The notes below the pieces were generated by a model that saw only the letters and a program-made list of their open reading frames with translations, was not told the origin of the DNA and did no database searches. Below, in pieces: positions 1 through 11,375 of a stretch of DNA of 64,000 bases (position 1 is the first letter of the stretch; the number at the start of each line of letters is the position of its first letter). The position numbers were made by a program, and so were the translations under genes. Source of the stretch: Bacillus sp. 522_BSPC (GTDB lineage: Bacteria > Bacillota > Bacilli > Bacillales > Cytobacillaceae); NCBI RefSeq assembly GCF_001076885.1, contig NZ_JVDT01000084.1, forward strand, positions 48,881-112,880. The letters are read 5' to 3'.

Positions 1-1
1 T

Positions 2-430
2 GAAGCCGCAATTGAAAAACTGGAACAAAAATTAATGAGAAATATCACTGCACAGGAAGTTGCTGATGAATTAGGCACAAGTGTTGAAGAAGTGTATAGT
101 ACGATGAATGAACACTTTTTTGCCAACGTGCTATCTATTGATGAGCAGCTAAATGAGGGGGAGGAGAAAGAGGCACAAAGTTTTTCAATCCGAGATGATA
201 AAACCATTATTCCAGAAGAAAAAGTTATCAAGGATGAATTAGTGCAAGAAATGGCAGAAAAAATTCAGGAGCTAAATGAGAAAGAACAGCTTGTTATTAG
301 TTTGTTTTATAAAGAGGAATTAACGTTAACGGAAATTGGACAAGTAATGAATTTATCCACTTCAAGAATATCGCAGATACATTCAAAAGCTATCTTTAAA
401 TTAAGGCATTCTTTAGAAAAAGTAATCTAA
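2..430 (+). CDS. sigD: RNA polymerase sigma-D factor (FliA/SigD), 3' part only
   Basis: The window opens inside this gene; the frame is open from base 2 and ends at TAA 428-430. What is visible is the C-terminal half of a sigma-28 factor: the region 3 segment containing FFANVLSIDEQ, then region 4 with the helix-turn-helix around LTEIGQVMNLSTSRISQIHS, which contacts the -35 element. By family, SigD directs RNA polymerase to late flagellar, chemotaxis and autolysin promoters. It sits at the end of a fla/che operon, followed after 18 bases by a small unknown gene and then swrB, as in other motile Bacillaceae. The N-terminal regions 1 and 2 lie upstream of the window. Confidence 0.95.
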   Translation, partial: EAAIEKLEQKLMRNITAQEVADELGTSVEEVYSTMNEHFFANVLSIDEQLNEGEEKEAQSFSIRDDKTIIPEEKVIKDELVQEMAEKIQELNEKEQLVISLFYKEELTLTEIGQVMNLSTSRISQIHSKAIFKLRHSLEKVI

Positions 431-448
431 TGAAATGGGTGAAGGCAT

Positions 449-757
449 ATGAGTTTGAAGGCAATAGAAATGCAAGTTGCTCTACCAAGAACTTATGATG
501 CAGGAAAGCTTCAAGAACAACAAGATCAGAAACATCAGCAAATGTATTCTTTCGCTGCCAAAGAAGCTGGAAAAGAAGAGGAAAGAAAAAGAATAACGGT
601 CATAAAGGGAGAAGGAAAGGGAAAAGTCAATTCTAATAAAAAGGGAGATAAACACCTTCACGAACAAACAAGGAGTGAAGAAAAGAAGGAGTTTAACGAA
701 ATAGAGAATACCACGATACACCCATATAAGGGACAAAGTATCGACTTTAGTGGATAG
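449..757 (+). CDS. Small charged protein of the fla/che operon, function unknown
   Basis: A 102-residue open frame lies between sigD and swrB with tight spacing on both sides (18 and 9 bases), so it is very probably a real operon member. The start ATG at 449 follows the SD-like GGGTGAAGG. The protein begins MSLKAIEMQVALPRT, has a Gln/Lys/Glu-rich middle with no membrane segment or signal peptide, and ends HPYKGQSIDFSG. I recognise the N- and C-terminal patterns only as those of conserved hypothetical proteins at this position in Bacillaceae motility operons. No catalytic motif is visible. A soluble accessory role in motility is inferred from position only. Confidence 0.75.
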   Translation: MSLKAIEMQVALPRTYDAGKLQEQQDQKHQQMYSFAAKEAGKEEERKRITVIKGEGKGKVNSNKKGDKHLHEQTRSEEKKEFNEIENTTIHPYKGQSIDFSG

Positions 758-766
758 AGGGATAAA

Positions 767-1330
767 ATGGTTAACTTTTTACTTTTTTTAAGCATTACAT
801 TAAATTTAATCGCTATACTTAGTATTGTCATTTTATATCTTAGACAAAATCGGTTTGTCGACATAGAAAAAGAACAGAAAAAGAATATAGAGGAAATGGA
901 AGAAATAATTTCTACCTTTATATCGGAAATTAAAGAGGATAATGAACAGTTTATCGAAAAGCTTTATTCATTCCAACCTAAAGTAATACAACAGGAGAAG
1001 CGAGAGGAAAAAGAGATGGATGATGCGACAAACGTTGACTTTAAGCCGAAAGAGTTGAAAGGGAATAAAGCCATGTTAAATGTATATAAAAATACCTCTC
1101 CTTCTCCGTCTGAACGAGAAAATAATAAAGAAGATAGACTAGAGAAGGAAGATATGGAAGAGCTGTTGAACTTAATCCTTCCGCCAGAGAAAGAAAAGAA
1201 GGAAAAGTCTATTGCTGAATTAGCCTCTGAGATGCAAGCAGAAGGAAAAAGCATTGAGGAAATAGCGAAAACATTAAATAAAGGGAAGACAGAAATGGAG
1301 CTACTCCTTAAATTTAGACAAAATTCGTAA
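767..1330 (+). CDS. swrB: SwrB-like motility protein (YlxL family)
   Basis: The protein has 187 residues. Residues 1-25 form one hydrophobic membrane anchor (VNFLLFLSITLNLIAILSIV). A long charged, coiled-coil-prone region follows, and the C-terminal segment SIAELASEMQAEGKSIEEI resembles a small helix-turn-helix. This architecture and the place between sigD and rpsB match SwrB/YlxL (167 residues in B. subtilis), which promotes flagellar type III export and basal body assembly and so raises SigD activity. Sequence similarity in the middle is low in this family, so the name rests mainly on position and architecture. Confidence 0.75.
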   Translation: MVNFLLFLSITLNLIAILSIVILYLRQNRFVDIEKEQKKNIEEMEEIISTFISEIKEDNEQFIEKLYSFQPKVIQQEKREEKEMDDATNVDFKPKELKGNKAMLNVYKNTSPSPSERENNKEDRLEKEDMEELLNLILPPEKEKKEKSIAELASEMQAEGKSIEEIAKTLNKGKTEMELLLKFRQNS

Positions 1331-1336
1331 ATATAC

Positions 1337-1365
1337 TTGATTGTATGTAGTACATATGCTATATT
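1337..1365 (+). promoter_or_regulatory. Sigma-A-type promoter for rpsB
   Basis: A -35 TTGATT (1337-1342) and a -10 TATATT (1360-1365) are separated by 17 bases. The site is just after swrB and about 110 bases before the rpsB start, so rpsB would carry a leader of roughly 110 nt and be expressed independently of the motility operon. Confidence 0.6.
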
Positions 1366-1441
1366 AACAAATGGTGTTAATACACACGCTTTTGGATTTA
1401 ATCATTGGTGCTGTATTATTTACAGTTTTGATTAAAAATGA

Positions 1442-2182
<741 letters not shown>

Positions 2183-2268
2183 TAGAACCGCATGACTTGT
2201 TACGAATGAGTTTAGGATCAATTTGATTGAACTTAATGGATAATAAGTATTTGTTTAGGGACTTGTGG

Positions 2269-2307
2269 AAAAGGTGATAAAGAGCATCCCTCTTATCACC
2301 TTTTTTT
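2269..2307 (+). terminator. Rho-independent terminator or attenuator between rpsB and tsf
   Basis: AAAAGGTGATAA (2269-2280) pairs with TTATCACCTTTT (2293-2304), with a GAG/CTC extension toward the loop. A run of seven T begins at 2301. It may partly separate rpsB and tsf expression. Confidence 0.85.
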
Positions 2308-2379
2308 CAAGCATCCTGCTTAAAAGTGAAATAAAATGGTAAAAAAAATAATACATAAACCTTAAGGAGGCAAATTACT

Positions 2380-3264
2380 ATGGCTGTTACAGCTCAAATG
2401 GTAAAAGAACTACGTGAAAAAACTGGTGCTGGAATGATGGATTGTAAAAAAGCACTTACTGAAACGAATGGAGATTTAGATAAAGCGATTGACTTCTTAC
2501 GTGAAAAAGGTATTGCAAGTGCTGCTAAGAAAGCAGACCGTGTAGCTGCTGAAGGTTCAACTTATATCGCTGTAGAAGGTAATGAAGCAGTTATTCTTGA
2601 AGTAAACTCTGAAACTGATTTCGTTGCGAAAAACGAAGGTTTTCAAAACTTAGTAAACGAACTTGCTACACATTTATTAGCAACTAAACCTGCAACTGTA
2701 GAAGAAGCACATGCTTCAAACATTACGGAAGGTACAACAGTTGAATCACATATCAATGCAGCAATCGCTAAAATCGGTGAAAAATTATCTCTACGTCGTT
2801 TTGAAATCAAAACAAAAACAGATAATGATTCATTTGGTGCTTATCTTCACATGGGCGGACGCATTGGTGTTCTAACTGTATTAGAAGGAACTACTGATGA
2901 TTCTGCTGCTAAAGATGTTGCGATGCACATTGCTGCATTAAATCCTAAATATGTATCTCGTGACCAAGTTTCTCAAGAAGAAGTGGCACATGAGAAAGAA
3001 GTATTAACACAACAAGCGCTTAACGAAGGAAAACCAGCTAAAATCGTTGAGAAAATGGTTGAAGGCCGCTTAAGCAAATATTTTGAAGATGTATGTGCAC
3101 TTGATCAAACATTTGTTAAAAACCCTGACCAAAAGGTTCGTCAATTTGTAGAATCTAAAGGTGCTACTTTACGTGAATTCGTTCGTTACGAAGTGGGAGA
3201 AGGAATCGAAAAACGTGAAGATAACTTCGCTGAAGAAGTTATGAACCAAGTAAATAAGAAATAA
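2380..3264 (+). CDS. tsf: Elongation factor Ts
   Basis: The 294-residue protein has the EF-Ts N-terminal UBA-like domain ([19 protein letters not shown]), the [10 protein letters not shown] motif that contacts EF-Tu, and the [12 protein letters not shown] core. EF-Ts exchanges GDP for GTP on EF-Tu in the cytoplasm. The ATG is preceded by AAGGAGG with good spacing. The length matches Bacillus EF-Ts (293). The gene lies between rpsB and pyrH and is followed by a hairpin that may limit read-through. Confidence 0.99.
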   Translation: MAVTAQMVKELREKTGAGMMDCKKALTETNGDLDKAIDFLREKGIASAAKKADRVAAEGSTYIAVEGNEAVILEVNSETDFVAKNEGFQNLVNELATHLLATKPATVEEAHASNITEGTTVESHINAAIAKIGEKLSLRRFEIKTKTDNDSFGAYLHMGGRIGVLTVLEGTTDDSAAKDVAMHIAALNPKYVSRDQVSQEEVAHEKEVLTQQALNEGKPAKIVEKMVEGRLSKYFEDVCALDQTFVKNPDQKVRQFVESKGATLREFVRYEVGEGIEKREDNFAEEVMNQVNKK

Positions 3265-3297
3265 TAATAAATAAATGATTGATTAATTCATGTTATC

Positions 3298-3328
3298 ATA
3301 GGGGGCACCACGGTGTTCCCTATTTTTC
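3298..3328 (+). terminator. Hairpin terminator after tsf
   Basis: ATAGGGGGCAC pairs with GTGTTCCCTAT (with G-U pairs) around a 4-nt loop, followed by TTTTT. It lies directly before the pyrH ribosome binding site, so it may act as a partial terminator that sets the ratio of tsf to pyrH. Confidence 0.7.
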
Positions 3329-3357
3329 AAGATATTTCAAATATAGCGGAGGTTTCC

Positions 3358-4092
3358 ATGAGTAGTAATCCAAAATATAAACGTGTTGTTCTGAAATTAA
3401 GTGGTGAAGCATTAGCTGGTGAAGCTGGATTTGGTATCAATCCAAGTGTAATCAAAAACGTAGCACAGCAAGTGAAGGAAGTTGCAGATCTTGGTGTAGA
3501 AGCGGCTGTAGTTGTTGGCGGTGGAAATATTTGGCGCGGTAAAATCGGGGAAGAAATGGGAATGGACCGAGCGAACGCTGATTATATGGGAATGCTTGCT
3601 ACTGTTATGAATTCATTGGCACTTCAAGATAGTTTAGAGCAAATGGGCATTGAAACACGTGTACAATCTTCAATTGAAATGAGACAGGTAGCGGAGCCTT
3701 ATATTAGAAGACGTGCCATTCGACATCTTGAGAAGAAACGTGTTGTGATTTTTGCTGCAGGAACTGGAAACCCTTATTTCTCAACAGATACAACAGCTGC
3801 CCTAAGAGCTGCTGAAATAGAGGCAGACGTTATTTTAATGGCAAAAAATAATGTGGACGGTGTATATTCAGCAGATCCGAAAGTAGATAAAACTGCAACG
3901 AAATTTGAAGAACTTACTTATTTTGATGTGATTAAAGACGGTCTTGCAGTAATGGATTCAACTGCTTCATCATTATGTATGGATAATGACATTCCGTTAA
4001 TCGTGTTCTCTATCATGGAAGACGGCAATATTAAGAGAGCGGTAATGGGTGAGACAATTGGAACAATCGTGAGGGGGAAAAATAATGCCTAA
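3358..4092 (+). CDS. pyrH: UMP kinase
   Basis: UMP kinase of the amino acid kinase fold phosphorylates UMP to UDP in pyrimidine nucleotide synthesis. Visible motifs are the phosphate-binding KLSGEALAG near residue 15, VGGGNIWRG near 58-66, and [20 protein letters not shown] place the start at ATG 3358 ([17 protein letters not shown], 244 residues) because GGAGG lies just upstream; the frame is open further upstream but that part overlaps the terminator hairpin. The last 8 bases overlap the frr start, which indicates translational coupling. Confidence 0.97.
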   Translation: MSSNPKYKRVVLKLSGEALAGEAGFGINPSVIKNVAQQVKEVADLGVEAAVVVGGGNIWRGKIGEEMGMDRANADYMGMLATVMNSLALQDSLEQMGIETRVQSSIEMRQVAEPYIRRRAIRHLEKKRVVIFAAGTGNPYFSTDTTAALRAAEIEADVILMAKNNVDGVYSADPKVDKTATKFEELTYFDVIKDGLAVMDSTASSLCMDNDIPLIVFSIMEDGNIKRAVMGETIGTIVRGKNNA

Positions 4093-4642
4093 ACAAGTTA
4101 TTGCAAATACAAAGGAAAAAATGAATAAAGCGATTCAAAGCTATTCACGTGAGCTTGCAAGTATTCGTGCAGGTAGAGCTAATGCTTCCTTATTAGATCG
4201 AATTACAGTAGATTATTATGGTGCACCAACACCAATCAATCAAATTGCTGGTATTAGTGTTCCAGAAGCTAGGTTGCTTGTAATTCAACCGTATGATAAA
4301 ACGATTCTTGGAGATATTGAAAAAGCAATTCTTAAATCTGATATTGGATTAAATCCTTCAAACGATGGAAGTGTTATCCGTCTTTCTATTCCAATGCTTA
4401 CAGAAGAGCGTCGTAAGGAATTAGTAAAGAACGTGAAAAAAGAGTCCGAAGAAGCGAAAATTGCTATTCGTAATATCCGCCGAGACGGTAATGATGATCT
4501 AAAGAAATTAGAAAAAAACGGCGAAATCACAGAAGATGCACTACGCGGCTTTAATGAAGATATCCAAAAATTAACGGATGAATTCATTAGTAAAGTTGAT
4601 GCGTTAACAAAAGAAAAAGAAAAAGAAATTTTAGAAGTATAA
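4085..4642 (+). CDS. frr: Ribosome recycling factor
   Basis: A protein of 185 residues, the standard length for RRF. RRF, with EF-G, splits post-termination ribosomes. Visible are the N-terminal helix ([20 protein letters not shown]), the PINQIA segment, the [25 protein letters not shown] core and the charged C-terminal helix. ATG 4085 overlaps the end of pyrH and its SD AGGGGG lies inside pyrH. It is probably the last gene of the pyrH-frr unit, since a 700-base gap with a terminator follows. Confidence 0.98.
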   Translation: MPKQVIANTKEKMNKAIQSYSRELASIRAGRANASLLDRITVDYYGAPTPINQIAGISVPEARLLVIQPYDKTILGDIEKAILKSDIGLNPSNDGSVIRLSIPMLTEERRKELVKNVKKESEEAKIAIRNIRRDGNDDLKKLEKNGEITEDALRGFNEDIQKLTDEFISKVDALTKEKEKEILEV

Positions 4643-4683
4643 CACTGCAAGGTACTAAGGTGTATTCTAATGAGAATTCTTTA

Positions 4684-4820
4684 GTTGATTCTTACAGCAA
4701 TGGACACTAAACTTCTGCGGGAAGAGAGGGAAGTGGAAAAATCCCTGCAAGCTATAAGCCAAGGAGGCGCTCCTCCCATTTCTCTCCAAAAAAGCAAGTG
4801 TGTCTGGAGCGGAAATCAAC
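4684..4820. repeat. Dispersed imperfect palindromic repeat, copy A
   Basis: A 137-bp element bounded by GTTGATT (4684-4690) and AATCAAC (4814-4820). It contains CTGCGGGA, AAGGAGGCGCTC and TCTGGAGCGGAAATCAAC. Read on the opposite strand it aligns with the element at 22379-22495 (GTTGATTTCCG, GCTTTCC, GAGCCTCCT, CTCCCGCAG). It lies between genes, carries no reading frame, and looks like a MITE- or REP-like intergenic element. Elements ending in GGAGCGGAAATCAAC are, from memory, common in Bacillaceae genomes. Confidence 0.7.
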
Positions 4821-4842
4821 GAGATTTGTTTATATGTTGATG

Positions 4843-4872
4843 AAACCCTCTACTATATAGGGGGTTTTTTTC
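4843..4872 (+). terminator. Rho-independent terminator downstream of frr
   Basis: AAACCCTC (4843-4850) pairs with the GGGGGTTT side (4859-4866) across a TACTATA loop, followed by a run of T. It closes the rpsB-frr transcription region after the repeat element. Confidence 0.8.
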
Positions 4873-5089
4873 TTCATCAAATTCATGTCTTTCTTTTCTA
4901 AAATTACTTTTTGTCTATTTAAGAGTAAGTTGTTTAAAGCAGATAAGAGAGGGAATAACTTCCTCCAGCTAGCAAGAATAGTGTTAAGTGATTACGTATA
5001 AATAAATCAATTTGAAAAGGATCAAAATTGTCCAAAATATTAATTTTTGTCCAAAAATAGCCAAAACTAGCTAGTTTTTTAATTCTTAG

Positions 5090-5117
5090 TTGCTTAAGCT
5101 GACTATTTTCCTATAAT
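5090..5117 (+). promoter_or_regulatory. Sigma-A-type promoter upstream of uppS
   Basis: -35 TTGCTT (5090-5095), a 16-base spacer and a consensus -10 TATAAT (5112-5117). The transcript would begin near 5125, giving a leader of about 230 nt before uppS that contains a possible small reading frame. An AT-rich stretch lies directly upstream. Confidence 0.6.
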
Positions 5118-5166
5118 ATAGAAAGGGAACTTATTGTGTTATCTTACTAGGGGATATGATAGGTTT

Positions 5167-5253
5167 ATGGACACGAAGAATTTAATAGAAAAGTCGATCC
5201 TTGTATTATGCAATATCGTTATTATGATGATTATCTTAAAGCTAGTTGTTTAG
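5167..5253 (+). CDS. Possible 28-residue single-pass membrane peptide
   Basis: A short frame lies between a good promoter and uppS: MDTKNLIEKS followed by a hydrophobic stretch (ILVLCNIVIMMIILKLVV) and a stop. The charged N-terminus and 18-residue apolar helix are what a small membrane peptide looks like. The SD is weak (AGGGGA about 11 bases upstream, or GATAGG nearer). I recognise no family. It could be a chance frame or a leader peptide for uppS. Confidence 0.3.
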   Translation: MDTKNLIEKSILVLCNIVIMMIILKLVV

Positions 5254-5353
5254 TAGAGAATATAAACAGATACAGTTTAAATCATATACTGTATACATAT
5301 AATCACTGTTAATAGTAAGATACGAAAGGGATCTATTTTGGAGGAGCTATTTT

Positions 5354-6130
5354 ATGTTTAACAAAATAAGGTTATGGAAAAAGAAACCAATTTCTTCTAA
5401 TTTCCAAGACCGCATATCTGCATTAAAAATGCGAAATATTCCAGAGCATGTTGCGATTATCATGGATGGTAATGGGCGATGGGCGAAAAAAAGAAAATTG
5501 CCGAGAATTGCTGGACATCATGAAGGAATGAAATGCGTTAAGCGGATTACAACCATCGCAAATGATCTTGGAATTAAAGTGTTAACTCTATATGCCTTTT
5601 CTACAGAAAATTGGAAAAGGCCAAAATCGGAAGTGGATTATATACTGTCCCTTCCAGAACAATTTCTTGGTACATTTTTGCCGGAATTAATAGAGAAAAA
5701 TGTTCGTGTAACAGCGATTGGCTATACAGAGGGATTGCCTGAGTCTACACTTAATGCCTTAAATCGTGCTGTGGAACAAACAAAGCATAATACTGGTCTT
5801 CAATTAAACTTTGCCTTGAATTATGGTTCTCGAGCCGAAATCATAGACGCTGTTAAAGGTGTTGTAAAAGATAGTCAATCGGGGAAAATAGAGATAGACA
5901 ACTTATCAGAAGAAATGTTTGCCTCTTATTTAATGACAGAAGAGATAATAGAGCCTGATTTATTAATTCGTACAAGTGGGGAAATAAGAATAAGTAATTT
6001 TATGCTATGGCAAATAGCTTATTCGGAACTTTATTTTACAGAAGTCTTATGGCCAGATTTTAGTGGCCAACATTTAATAGAAGCAATCGAAGAATTTCAA
6101 AACAGACAACGCCGTTTTGGCGGTGTCTGA
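5354..6130 (+). CDS. uppS: Undecaprenyl diphosphate synthase
   Basis: This cis-prenyltransferase adds eight isopentenyl units to farnesyl diphosphate, making the C55 lipid carrier for cell wall synthesis. The 258-residue protein has the catalytic Asp in MDGNGRWAK (Asp38), the TLYAFSTENWKRP segment and the product-binding RTSGE...SNFMLWQIAYSE near residue 209. The start ATG follows TTTTGGAGGAGC. The next gene, cdsA, begins 17 bases after the stop, so uppS-cdsA-dxr-rseP form one membrane and isoprenoid unit. The name isprenyl transferase is equivalent. Confidence 0.98.
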   Translation: MFNKIRLWKKKPISSNFQDRISALKMRNIPEHVAIIMDGNGRWAKKRKLPRIAGHHEGMKCVKRITTIANDLGIKVLTLYAFSTENWKRPKSEVDYILSLPEQFLGTFLPELIEKNVRVTAIGYTEGLPESTLNALNRAVEQTKHNTGLQLNFALNYGSRAEIIDAVKGVVKDSQSGKIEIDNLSEEMFASYLMTEEIIEPDLLIRTSGEIRISNFMLWQIAYSELYFTEVLWPDFSGQHLIEAIEEFQNRQRRFGGV

Positions 6131-6147
6131 AGAGAGTTGGTTTAGAG

Positions 6148-6930
6148 ATGAAGCAAAGAATAATTACAGCAATTATTGCAATAGCCGTATTTTTGCCGTT
6201 CGTTTTAATCGGAAAGCTACCACTGGTACTTTTCACTTTTCTACTAGTCGGAATCGGCATATTTGAAATGTTTCGGATGAGAAAAATACCGTTTCTTTCT
6301 ATTCCGGGAATTATTTCTTTAGTTACTGTATGGTTGATGGTACTACCTAACCATTATTTAAATATCACAAAAGTTGAAATAGGATTAATCGCTGTTTTAT
6401 TGTATTTAACGTATATGGTTTTTTCTAAAAATAAATTTACATTTGATGATGTCGCATTTTCGATATTGGCTGTTATTTACATAGGAACTGGATTTCATTT
6501 CTTTATTGAAATTAGAGAAACACAATTAGCGTATCTTATTTATTCGTTATTTATTATTTGGGCAACAGACTCTGGGGCTTACTTTATAGGCAGAGCTATT
6601 GGAAAGCGAAAATTATGGCCAGAAATCAGTCCAAATAAAACAGTCGAAGGATTTGTTGGAGGGATTATCAGTGCTTTAGTGGTAGGGGTTCTATTTAGTG
6701 TGTTTGGCTACATAGAATGGTCTATAGGCTTTGCTTTTACTACCATTATCTTATCCATTTTTGGACAAATTGGGGATTTAACAGAATCAGCTTTAAAGCG
6801 CCATTATGATGTGAAGGATTCTGGTAGATTATTACCAGGACACGGTGGGATTCTGGATAGGTTTGATAGCCTTATCTTTGTCTGGCCACTGCTTTATTTT
6901 ATCTTTGAACGATTTCTTGATTTAATTTAA
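6148..6930 (+). CDS. cdsA: Phosphatidate cytidylyltransferase
   Basis: CdsA makes CDP-diacylglycerol from phosphatidic acid and CTP, the precursor used by PgsA, which is also in this window. The 260-residue protein is an integral membrane protein with about seven hydrophobic segments. Its C-terminal signature KDSGRLLPGHGGILDRFDSL (around residues 221-240) carries the conserved metal-binding aspartates. The ATSDGAYFIGRAIGK-type region around 145 (ATDSGAYFIGR) is also typical. It follows uppS closely and precedes dxr. Confidence 0.97.
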   Translation: MKQRIITAIIAIAVFLPFVLIGKLPLVLFTFLLVGIGIFEMFRMRKIPFLSIPGIISLVTVWLMVLPNHYLNITKVEIGLIAVLLYLTYMVFSKNKFTFDDVAFSILAVIYIGTGFHFFIEIRETQLAYLIYSLFIIWATDSGAYFIGRAIGKRKLWPEISPNKTVEGFVGGIISALVVGVLFSVFGYIEWSIGFAFTTIILSIFGQIGDLTESALKRHYDVKDSGRLLPGHGGILDRFDSLIFVWPLLYFIFERFLDLI

Positions 6931-6968
6931 AATAAAAGGTAGGAAATAATGGGTGTAGGAGTGAGGTA

Positions 6969-8111
6969 GTGAAGTATATTAGTTTGCTTGGGGCGACTGG
7001 ATCGATTGGAACACAAACGTTGGATGTTATTAAAAATCATCCTGATATGTTTCAATTAGTTGCCTTTTCATCAGGAAGAAATTTAGAACTTACAAAAAAG
7101 ATTATCGAAGAATTCAGACCATCACTTGTTTCCGTTTCAGAAAAAAGCGATTATGAGCAATTAAAACAAATTTTTCCGACCATTCATTTAAGCTATGGAA
7201 TGGAAGGTCTAACGGAAGTAGCTGTCTTTGATAAAGCAGATATACTAGTTAATGCAGTAATTGGTAGTGTTGGGCTACATCCAACCTTACAAGCAATCGA
7301 AGCAAAAAAGGTTATAGCGATCGCAAATAAGGAGACATTAGTAACAGCAGGGCATATTGTGATGGAAGCTGCTGCAAAATATAATGTACCTATTTTACCA
7401 GTTGATAGTGAGCATTCGGCTATTTTTCAATGTTTACAAGGGGAAAATCAAAAGAATATTGAGCGCCTAATCATTACAGCCTCGGGTGGGAGCTTCCGAG
7501 ATTTAAGCAGAACAGATTTAGAACAAGTGACAGTAGAAGATGCTTTGAATCATCCGAACTGGTCAATGGGTGCAAAAATTACGATAGATTCTGCAACAAT
7601 GATGAATAAAGGATTGGAAGTAATTGAAGCACACTGGTTATTTGGGCTTCCGTATGAGAAAATAGATGTATTATTACATAAAGAAAGTATCATCCATTCG
7701 ATGGTAGAATTTCATGATAGTAGTGTGATTGCTCAATTAGGGACACCAGATATGCGAATACCAATCCAATACGCCCTTTCCTATCCAGAGCGCCTTTCTG
7801 TTGCGAATGGGAAACGATTAGATTTGGCTACAATAGGAAAATTGCATTTTCAAGAAATGGATATGGAGAGATTTAAATGTCTTCATTTTGCTTATGAGGC
7901 AGGAAAAGCAGGCGGCACATTGCCAACCGTTTTAAATGCAGCAAATGAAGTGGCGGTTCAAAAGTTCTTAAATAACGAAATTAGCTTTCTGCAAATTGAA
8001 GACTTAATCGAAAAAGCACTAAATAGTCATCAGAATATACTAAACCCTAGTCTTGAAGTGATCCAAGAGGTTGACTTAGAAACAAGAAAAAGAGTAAGCA
8101 CACTTCTATAA
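6969..8111 (+). CDS. dxr: 1-deoxy-D-xylulose 5-phosphate reductoisomerase
   Basis: Dxr (IspC) is the committed NADPH-dependent step of the non-mevalonate isoprenoid route, which feeds UppS upstream. The 380-residue protein has the N-terminal nucleotide-binding [15 protein letters not shown], the catalytic loop [11 protein letters not shown], and the metal/substrate segment [19 protein letters not shown]. The start is GTG 6969 with SD TAGGAGTGAGG; no better ATG is near. It is in the same operon as cdsA and rseP. Confidence 0.97.
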   Translation: MKYISLLGATGSIGTQTLDVIKNHPDMFQLVAFSSGRNLELTKKIIEEFRPSLVSVSEKSDYEQLKQIFPTIHLSYGMEGLTEVAVFDKADILVNAVIGSVGLHPTLQAIEAKKVIAIANKETLVTAGHIVMEAAAKYNVPILPVDSEHSAIFQCLQGENQKNIERLIITASGGSFRDLSRTDLEQVTVEDALNHPNWSMGAKITIDSATMMNKGLEVIEAHWLFGLPYEKIDVLLHKESIIHSMVEFHDSSVIAQLGTPDMRIPIQYALSYPERLSVANGKRLDLATIGKLHFQEMDMERFKCLHFAYEAGKAGGTLPTVLNAANEVAVQKFLNNEISFLQIEDLIEKALNSHQNILNPSLEVIQEVDLETRKRVSTLL

Positions 8112-8126
8112 AAAGGTGGTTAAATT

Positions 8127-9392
8127 TTGTATACAGTTATAGCTTTTATCATCATTTTTGGTGCGTTAGTATTTTTTCACGAATTAGGGCATTTCGTTTT
8201 AGCTAAGCGTGCAGGTATTTTATGCCGTGAATTTGCAATTGGAATGGGACCTAAAGTTCTTTCCTTAAAAAAAGGAGAAACCGTATATACGATTCGTCTT
8301 CTACCAATTGGTGGCTATGTCCGTATGGCAGGGGAAGATCCAGAAATGGTCGATATTAAACCTGGCCATCGAATCGGTTTAATCCTAAATGAAAAGGAAG
8401 AAGTAACCAAAATCATTATTAATAATAAAGAGAAGTATCCAAATGCACGTGTTATTAATGTTGAGGATGCTGATTTAGAACATAAGCTCTTCATTAAAGG
8501 CTATGTTGAGGATGACTTGGAGGAAAAACTGCTTGTTTTTCCTATTAAAAAAGACGCGGTCTTCGTTGAGAATGGTGTTGAAACACAGATTGCGCCATAT
8601 GACCGTCAGTTTGCAAGTAAGTCATTAGGACAACGAACGCTTGCTATTTTTGCAGGTCCTGCCATGAACTTTGTACTAGCTTTCCTTATTTTTATCGTTA
8701 TCGCTCTATTACAAGGGATTCCTTCGAATGAAGCTAAGCTTGGTAAGCTAACAGATGATGGGGTAGCAATTAGTGCTGGGTTACACGAAGGTGATAATGT
8801 AATAAGTATTGATGGCCAGTCGGTTGGATCATGGAAAGAAGTTGTTTCTATCATTCAAAAGAGTCCAGGGGAAAATTTAGAATTTCTTATTGATCGTAAT
8901 GGACAAGAAATGACGATTGATGTTACACCGAAGGAAACAGAAGTAGATGGGAAAACAATTGGGCTTGTTGGTGTATACAGCCCAATGGAAAAATCCCCAT
9001 TAAAATCTATTCAATATGGAGCAACACAAACCTATACATGGACGAAAGATATTATTGGAGCAGTTGGAAAACTAGTAACAGGCCAATTTTCGATTGATGC
9101 ATTAGGTGGTCCTGTAGCTATTTATCAATCAACAGATACTGTTGCTCAATCAGGCGTCTATTCCTTAATGAATTGGGCGGCTGTCTTAAGCATTAACTTA
9201 GGAATTATGAATCTACTTCCATTACCTGCATTGGATGGTGGACGCCTATTATTCTTTGCAATCGAAGCAGTTCGCGGTAAACCAATTGACCGACAAAAAG
9301 AAGGGTTGGTCCATTTTATTGGATTTGCTTTACTCATGCTGTTGATGATCGTTGTCACTTGGAATGATATCCAACGATTTTTTATACAGTAG
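8127..9392 (+). CDS. rseP: Site-2 (RIP) zinc metalloprotease RseP/RasP
   Basis: A 421-residue intramembrane protease. The active-site HELGH is at residues 18-22 in the first membrane helix, a PDZ domain occupies about 190-275, and the second zinc-ligand motif NLLPLPALDGG lies in a later helix. In Bacillus, RasP cleaves anti-sigma factor RsiW, FtsL and leftover signal peptides. The start is TTG 8127 with SD AAAGGTGG; MYTVIAFIIIFGALVFF then gives the membrane helix directly. It is 15 bases after dxr, and a terminator follows. Confidence 0.96.
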   Translation: MYTVIAFIIIFGALVFFHELGHFVLAKRAGILCREFAIGMGPKVLSLKKGETVYTIRLLPIGGYVRMAGEDPEMVDIKPGHRIGLILNEKEEVTKIIINNKEKYPNARVINVEDADLEHKLFIKGYVEDDLEEKLLVFPIKKDAVFVENGVETQIAPYDRQFASKSLGQRTLAIFAGPAMNFVLAFLIFIVIALLQGIPSNEAKLGKLTDDGVAISAGLHEGDNVISIDGQSVGSWKEVVSIIQKSPGENLEFLIDRNGQEMTIDVTPKETEVDGKTIGLVGVYSPMEKSPLKSIQYGATQTYTWTKDIIGAVGKLVTGQFSIDALGGPVAIYQSTDTVAQSGVYSLMNWAAVLSINLGIMNLLPLPALDGGRLLFFAIEAVRGKPIDRQKEGLVHFIGFALLMLLMIVVTWNDIQRFFIQ

Positions 9393-9401
9393 GATACTTT
9401 T

Positions 9402-9432
9402 CATTCCCCTTTTATAAGGGGAATGTTGTTTT
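9402..9432 (+). terminator. Rho-independent terminator after rseP
   Basis: CATTCCCC pairs with GGGGAATG across TTTTATAA, followed by TTGTTTT. It ends the uppS-cdsA-dxr-rseP unit. Confidence 0.75.
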
Positions 9433-9512
9433 GTGGAGAAAAAATCAATCTAATCTATAGCTTTCTTCACAATAATAACAAACACATAAAAATATTAGAG
9501 GTGCAAACATAG

Positions 9513-11219
<1,707 letters not shown>

Positions 11220-11231
11220 TTGAAAAAAGAT

Positions 11232-11275
11232 AAAAAGAAAAAGATTTAGCCAATTGCTAAATCTTTTTCTTTTTG
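11232..11275 (+). terminator. Strong Rho-independent terminator after proS
   Basis: AAAAAGAAAAAGATTTAGC (from 11232) pairs along its full length with GCTAAATCTTTTTCTTTTT (to 11274), leaving a 5-nt loop CAATT. The A-rich upstream arm could also work in the opposite direction. Confidence 0.9.
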
Positions 11276-11324
11276 TGTATTCGATTGTATGCTAAACTGC
11301 ATTAAGTAAAAGAACAGATTTTCT

Positions 11325-11334
11325 GTGCTATAAT
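11325..11334 (+). promoter_or_regulatory. Extended -10 promoter for polC
   Basis: TATAAT (11329-11334) is preceded by a TGn extension (TGC) and has no clear -35. It is about 40 bases before the polC start, and the proS terminator lies upstream, so polC needs its own promoter. Confidence 0.5.
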
Positions 11335-11375
11335 TATTTTTATAGAATTTAGTAAGATTGGAAGGAGCGACATAA

